Part shown: positions 61,514 to 64,000 of the stretch, one piece after another | Layout: each line of letters begins with the position of its first letter | Position numbering within the stretch: the first letter of the stretch is position 1 | Source of the DNA: Oscillospiraceae bacterium | Lineage (GTDB): Bacteria; Bacillota; Clostridia; Oscillospirales; Acutalibacteraceae | Direction of reading: 5' to 3' | Length of the DNA stretch: 64,000 bases | NCBI GenBank assembly: GCA_910574935.1 | Contig: CAJTCU010000010.1 | Coordinates: 1-64,000, forward strand | The notes under the pieces: model-generated | Databases searched by the model: none | What the model was told of the DNA's origin: nothing | The model's input: the letters and a program-made list of their open reading frames with translations, nothing else | Translations under genes and position numbers: made by a program

Positions 61514-62821
61514 TTATTCGTCGCTTTTTAACAACACCGAGATATGAAACAGCTTTGCTTCCCAGTCATAGTCGTGGTTGATGGAGCCGCCATATTTATC
61601 TACAATAGCGTCTACACTTTTAAGCCCAATGCCGTGCTGCTCTTTATCTAACTTGCGGGTCAAGTATCCGTTGCGGCCATCTTCAATAGGAGGTTCATTG
61701 CATGGATTTGTCAGGGAAAGAAACAGATCGGTTCCCGCCGGGCTGTCAACTCTCAGCGCCACATAGGGCTTTGGGGTGCCCTGAGCAGCGTCCACGGCGT
61801 TTTCAAGTAAATTGCCGAACAGCGAGGTGATATCGTTTGGAGCAAGAAAATCATACTCCTTATCCCGCACATCCACCTGGAAGTCTATTTCCTTTTCACG
61901 GCATATCTCACCATAATGGGACAGCACCACGTTTAGCATAGGATTATCGCAATAGCGTACTTTGTTTTGCAGCGCTGGCAACTCCTTCATCCTGTTAACA
62001 TAGTCTACCACAGAATCCGTCCCTTGCTCCTGGGCAAGCCCTTTTATTGCGGTTAGGTGCCTTCGGATGTCGTAGATCAGCACTCTCTGCCCATTGTATT
62101 TTTCCTCCAGAACTCTGAAATAAGTTTCTTTGGCTTCATCCTTTTGTTTCTCCATCTGCAGGGCAAGGTACTGTTGGCTGACTCTTTGACTATATTGATA
62201 CCCTGCAAATAGCAATATGTTTGCAAAAAGCAGAATAAGCGAGCTTATGAGCATCAGGTTTTCAATGTGCAGCGGGAGGTGGACGGCCATCCCAGTATAG
62301 AACATCACCACTATAACGCATATCGTGGCAAGAGAAAAAAAGGAAAAGAAAAGCGAGACTGCGCCAACATCTCCTTGGCCGGGGTTAGACTTTTTTGCAA
62401 TAAGAAGACACAGCTTTGTAGCTAAAAAATAAAGGAGCTTACTGCACACAGCAAGAATCATCAAAGTAGAGGCGTTGGTTTGATAATGGTCATAATTGCC
62501 TAAGCTAGATCCCAAGATTAAAACAATGACAAATTCCAATCCGATTGAGAAACACGTCAATAGTCCGGCGTGAAAAAGTCCAGATTTCCAAGAGCAGGAA
62601 TGGAGCCGGTAAAGAAGCGCAAAGTTTATAAGAGTAAACATCAAGGTGTTGACCCAAACATACGCAAAATTAAATATTAGAAAAGCAATGCCATACCCAA
62701 GTATGTGAGCGAGAACGCTTATCCAAAGGGAATATCTCCTTTTGTACAGCCCCGAAAAGTAGCTCCATGCCGTAATGCCCTCTGCTATGTATATGCAAAA
62801 ATAGACAATCCTCATATCCAT
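61514..62821 (-). CDS. AgrC-like sensor histidine kinase (GHKL)
   Basis: A 435-aa membrane sensor. Six hydrophobic segments in residues ~1-205, then a coiled coil (QKDEAKETYFRVLEEKYNG), a non-classical phosphoacceptor (IRRHLTAIKGLAQ), the N box LFGNLLENAVDAAQ and the G box GIGLKSVDAIVDKYGG of the HATPase_c_5 family. AgrC-type kinases commonly detect secreted peptides. Its ATG overlaps the stop of the regulator gene (TAATG), so kinase and regulator are made together. Confidence 0.88.
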   Translation of the reverse strand: MDMRIVYFCIYIAEGITAWSYFSGLYKRRYSLWISVLAHILGYGIAFLIFNFAYVWVNTLMFTLINFALLYRLHSCSWKSGLFHAGLLTCFSIGLEFVIVLILGSSLGNYDHYQTNASTLMILAVCSKLLYFLATKLCLLIAKKSNPGQGDVGAVSLFFSFFSLATICVIVVMFYTGMAVHLPLHIENLMLISSLILLFANILLFAGYQYSQRVSQQYLALQMEKQKDEAKETYFRVLEEKYNGQRVLIYDIRRHLTAIKGLAQEQGTDSVVDYVNRMKELPALQNKVRYCDNPMLNVVLSHYGEICREKEIDFQVDVRDKEYDFLAPNDITSLFGNLLENAVDAAQGTPKPYVALRVDSPAGTDLFLSLTNPCNEPPIEDGRNGYLTRKLDKEQHGIGLKSVDAIVDKYGGSINHDYDWEAKLFHISVLLKSDE

Positions 62822-63552
62822 TATGACATCGCCTCCAGGAACAGAAGATATGCGTCTTTGAGCTCCTGATACTTGCGCCGGGCTAAGAAAGACTCCCAAA
62901 TTCTCCCATCCGGCGTTTTAAGCTGGATAGAATCGTGGGTATATGACAAAATGTATTTAAAGTTTATTATGTAACTTCGGTGTGGCCGGTAAAAGCTCTT
63001 ATACTTTAAAAGCCTGTCCCAATATTTCGCGTTTTCTACGGACTCCAGAGAGCGGGAAAGCGTATGGACCCATACCTTACGGTCCTCATTCTCAATCATG
63101 ACGATCTCCTCCGATGAGCAAATAACAGTCTCTTCTTTCGTTTCTATGCTTATTTTCTCCGCGTCCATACTGATTTGATACAGAGCCTCCTTCATGTTTC
63201 GGAACAGGCGCGCCTTGTCAATGGGTTTAGAGAGATAGCGGAACACATGAAATTTCATAGCGTCATCCAAATAGTCAGGAAAAGAGGTGACAATAAATAT
63301 CCTCACATTGGGATTCATCTCTTTTAAAAGCGCTCCCGTGAAGATGCCATTTCGTCCGGGCATCTCCACATCAAGAAAGACAATGTCGGCCGGCGCAACA
63401 GACGGAGCAGCCTCAGAAACCAGCAAGTCATCGCCGCTGCTGTAAACAGTGTAGTCGGGCTGGTTAAGATGAGCGGAGTGAAAGTACTCGCGCAAATACT
63501 TTTTCAGCAGCTTTAACACCTGTTCATCGTCATCGCAAAGAACGATCCTCAT
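62821..63552 (-). CDS. LytTR-family response regulator
   Basis: A 243-aa regulator. Receiver domain with acidic CDDDEQ, phosphoacceptor FLDVEMPGRNG and Lys in FRYLSKPID. LytTR DNA-binding domain ~residues 135-240 (IENEDRKVWVHTLSRSLESV, YKSFYRPHRSYIINFKYI). LytTR factors bind paired 9-bp direct repeats. First gene of the pair and partner of the kinase at 61514. Likely targets are the small secreted peptide gene and the ABC operon nearby. Confidence 0.9.
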   Translation of the reverse strand: MRIVLCDDDEQVLKLLKKYLREYFHSAHLNQPDYTVYSSGDDLLVSEAAPSVAPADIVFLDVEMPGRNGIFTGALLKEMNPNVRIFIVTSFPDYLDDAMKFHVFRYLSKPIDKARLFRNMKEALYQISMDAEKISIETKEETVICSSEEIVMIENEDRKVWVHTLSRSLESVENAKYWDRLLKYKSFYRPHRSYIINFKYILSYTHDSIQLKTPDGRIWESFLARRKYQELKDAYLLFLEAMS

Positions 63553-63610
63553 ATAACCACCCCAGTACTGTGTGATAATAAAGTGATTATATCATGTCAT
63601 CCCAGGAATG

Positions 63611-63979
63611 TCATCCATTTTCTGGATTTCGCTTTCTCAGCAGCTCAATAATACCGGCTGCTAACTCCTGGTCTTCCCGTGTGCATTGATTAAGGCCATC
63701 TACAACACCCTTGGGGATATTGTTTGCCCGCAGAGTTCCTCCTAACAGATAATCTGGGTTCACTTTTAGCTCAACGCAAAGTTTGATGAACACATCAAAG
63801 CTGATACGGTCCTTTGCGTGTTCAATGCCTGACAGATGCTGTTGTGAGATACCAAGCCGCTCTGCTAGATCAGCTTGTTTTATCTTATTTTTCCTACGGC
63901 GATGCGCTACTCTGCGTCCAAACAATGCTGCGTTAAATATAGTGATTTCATTAAGACCGTCTATGAGTTCTTCCTCCAC
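63611..63979 (-). CDS. XRE-family regulator
   Basis: A 122-aa protein. An N-terminal extension is followed by a Cro/CI helix-turn-helix (RRKNKIKQADLAERLGISQQ, HLSGIEHAK) and a C-terminal helical region ending in LLRKRNPENG. The NPDYLLGG string after the HTH is typical of Firmicutes XRE proteins. Unrelated in detail to the two XRE paralogues of the defence island. It is divergent from nothing visible in the window. Confidence 0.85.
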   Translation of the reverse strand: MEEELIDGLNEITIFNAALFGRRVAHRRRKNKIKQADLAERLGISQQHLSGIEHAKDRISFDVFIKLCVELKVNPDYLLGGTLRANNIPKGVVDGLNQCTREDQELAAGIIELLRKRNPENG

Positions 63980-64000
63980 AATATGTTGTGTGTATCTTAC

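Overview
The window looks like a mobile-DNA-rich stretch of a gut Clostridia chromosome, probably Oscillospiraceae (Flavonifractor/Lawsonibacter-like). This is inferred from GC-rich codon use, strong GGAGG ribosome binding sites, SpoVG/AbrB-type genes, AgrC/LytTR signalling and Firmicutes ICE families. No rRNA, tRNA or CRISPR array was seen.

Layout. (1) 1-3.4 kb: right end of a prophage with tail-fibre protein, holin and a three-domain endolysin. (2) 3.5-8.4 kb: an integration module with a small HTH/zinc-ribbon gene carrying a canonical A_AAA_AAC slippery site, a 55-aa partner and three tandem large serine recombinases in overlapping frames. (3) 8.4-17.1 kb: a defence-like island between recombinase modules, with a SLOG protein, two paralogous XRE regulators, an EVE-McrB/McrC type IV restriction pair, a recombinase remnant, and an AT-richer SIR2 + P-loop NTPase pair that looks like one frameshifted gene. 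(4) 17.4-20.4 kb: accessory genes of an integrative conjugative element (ICE): DUF4314/DUF3848, an NrdD-tail mimic, Dam methylase, AbrB and SpoVG-like. (5) 20.5-27.8 kb: a surface cassette of two SLH proteins flanking TnpV and a MalT/LuxR-type regulator preceded by a GCAA tetranucleotide tract and a hairpin. (6) 28.5-31.3 kb: a Tn4451-like mobilisable remnant with Rep, candidate oriT, MobC, TnpW and a decayed TnpX. It abuts, without a linker, a 5'-truncated SpaA/VaFE adhesin (31.3-35.7 kb). (7) 35.8-52.3 kb: ICE transfer genes (VirB2-like, VirB6-like, VirB3-like, sortase B, VirB4, VirD4 3' part) with DUF3848 genes and many lesions. VirB4 is fused to a Dcm-like gene, Fic and ArdC are truncated, and VirD4 is cut by group II intron sequences. 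The relaxase, most of VirD4 and the VirB4 C-terminus are missing, so the ICE is judged defective. (8) 52.4-55.0 kb: a reverse-transcriptase/HNH/DUF7662-like gene destroyed by an IS110 element. (9) 55.1-64 kb, minus strand: a carbohydrate-type ABC uptake operon (two duplicated lipoprotein binding proteins, two permeases, an unknown membrane protein, no ATPase), a small secreted Cys peptide, an AgrC-like kinase/LytTR regulator pair and an XRE regulator.

How it fits together. The prophage, ICE, Tn4451-like unit, introns and IS are nested or abutting and have truncated one another. The genes that still look intact and likely active are the recombinases, McrBC, Dam, the SLH/LuxR surface cassette, the IS110 transposase and the ABC/two-component block. 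All family names come from recognition by eye and were not confirmed by database search.
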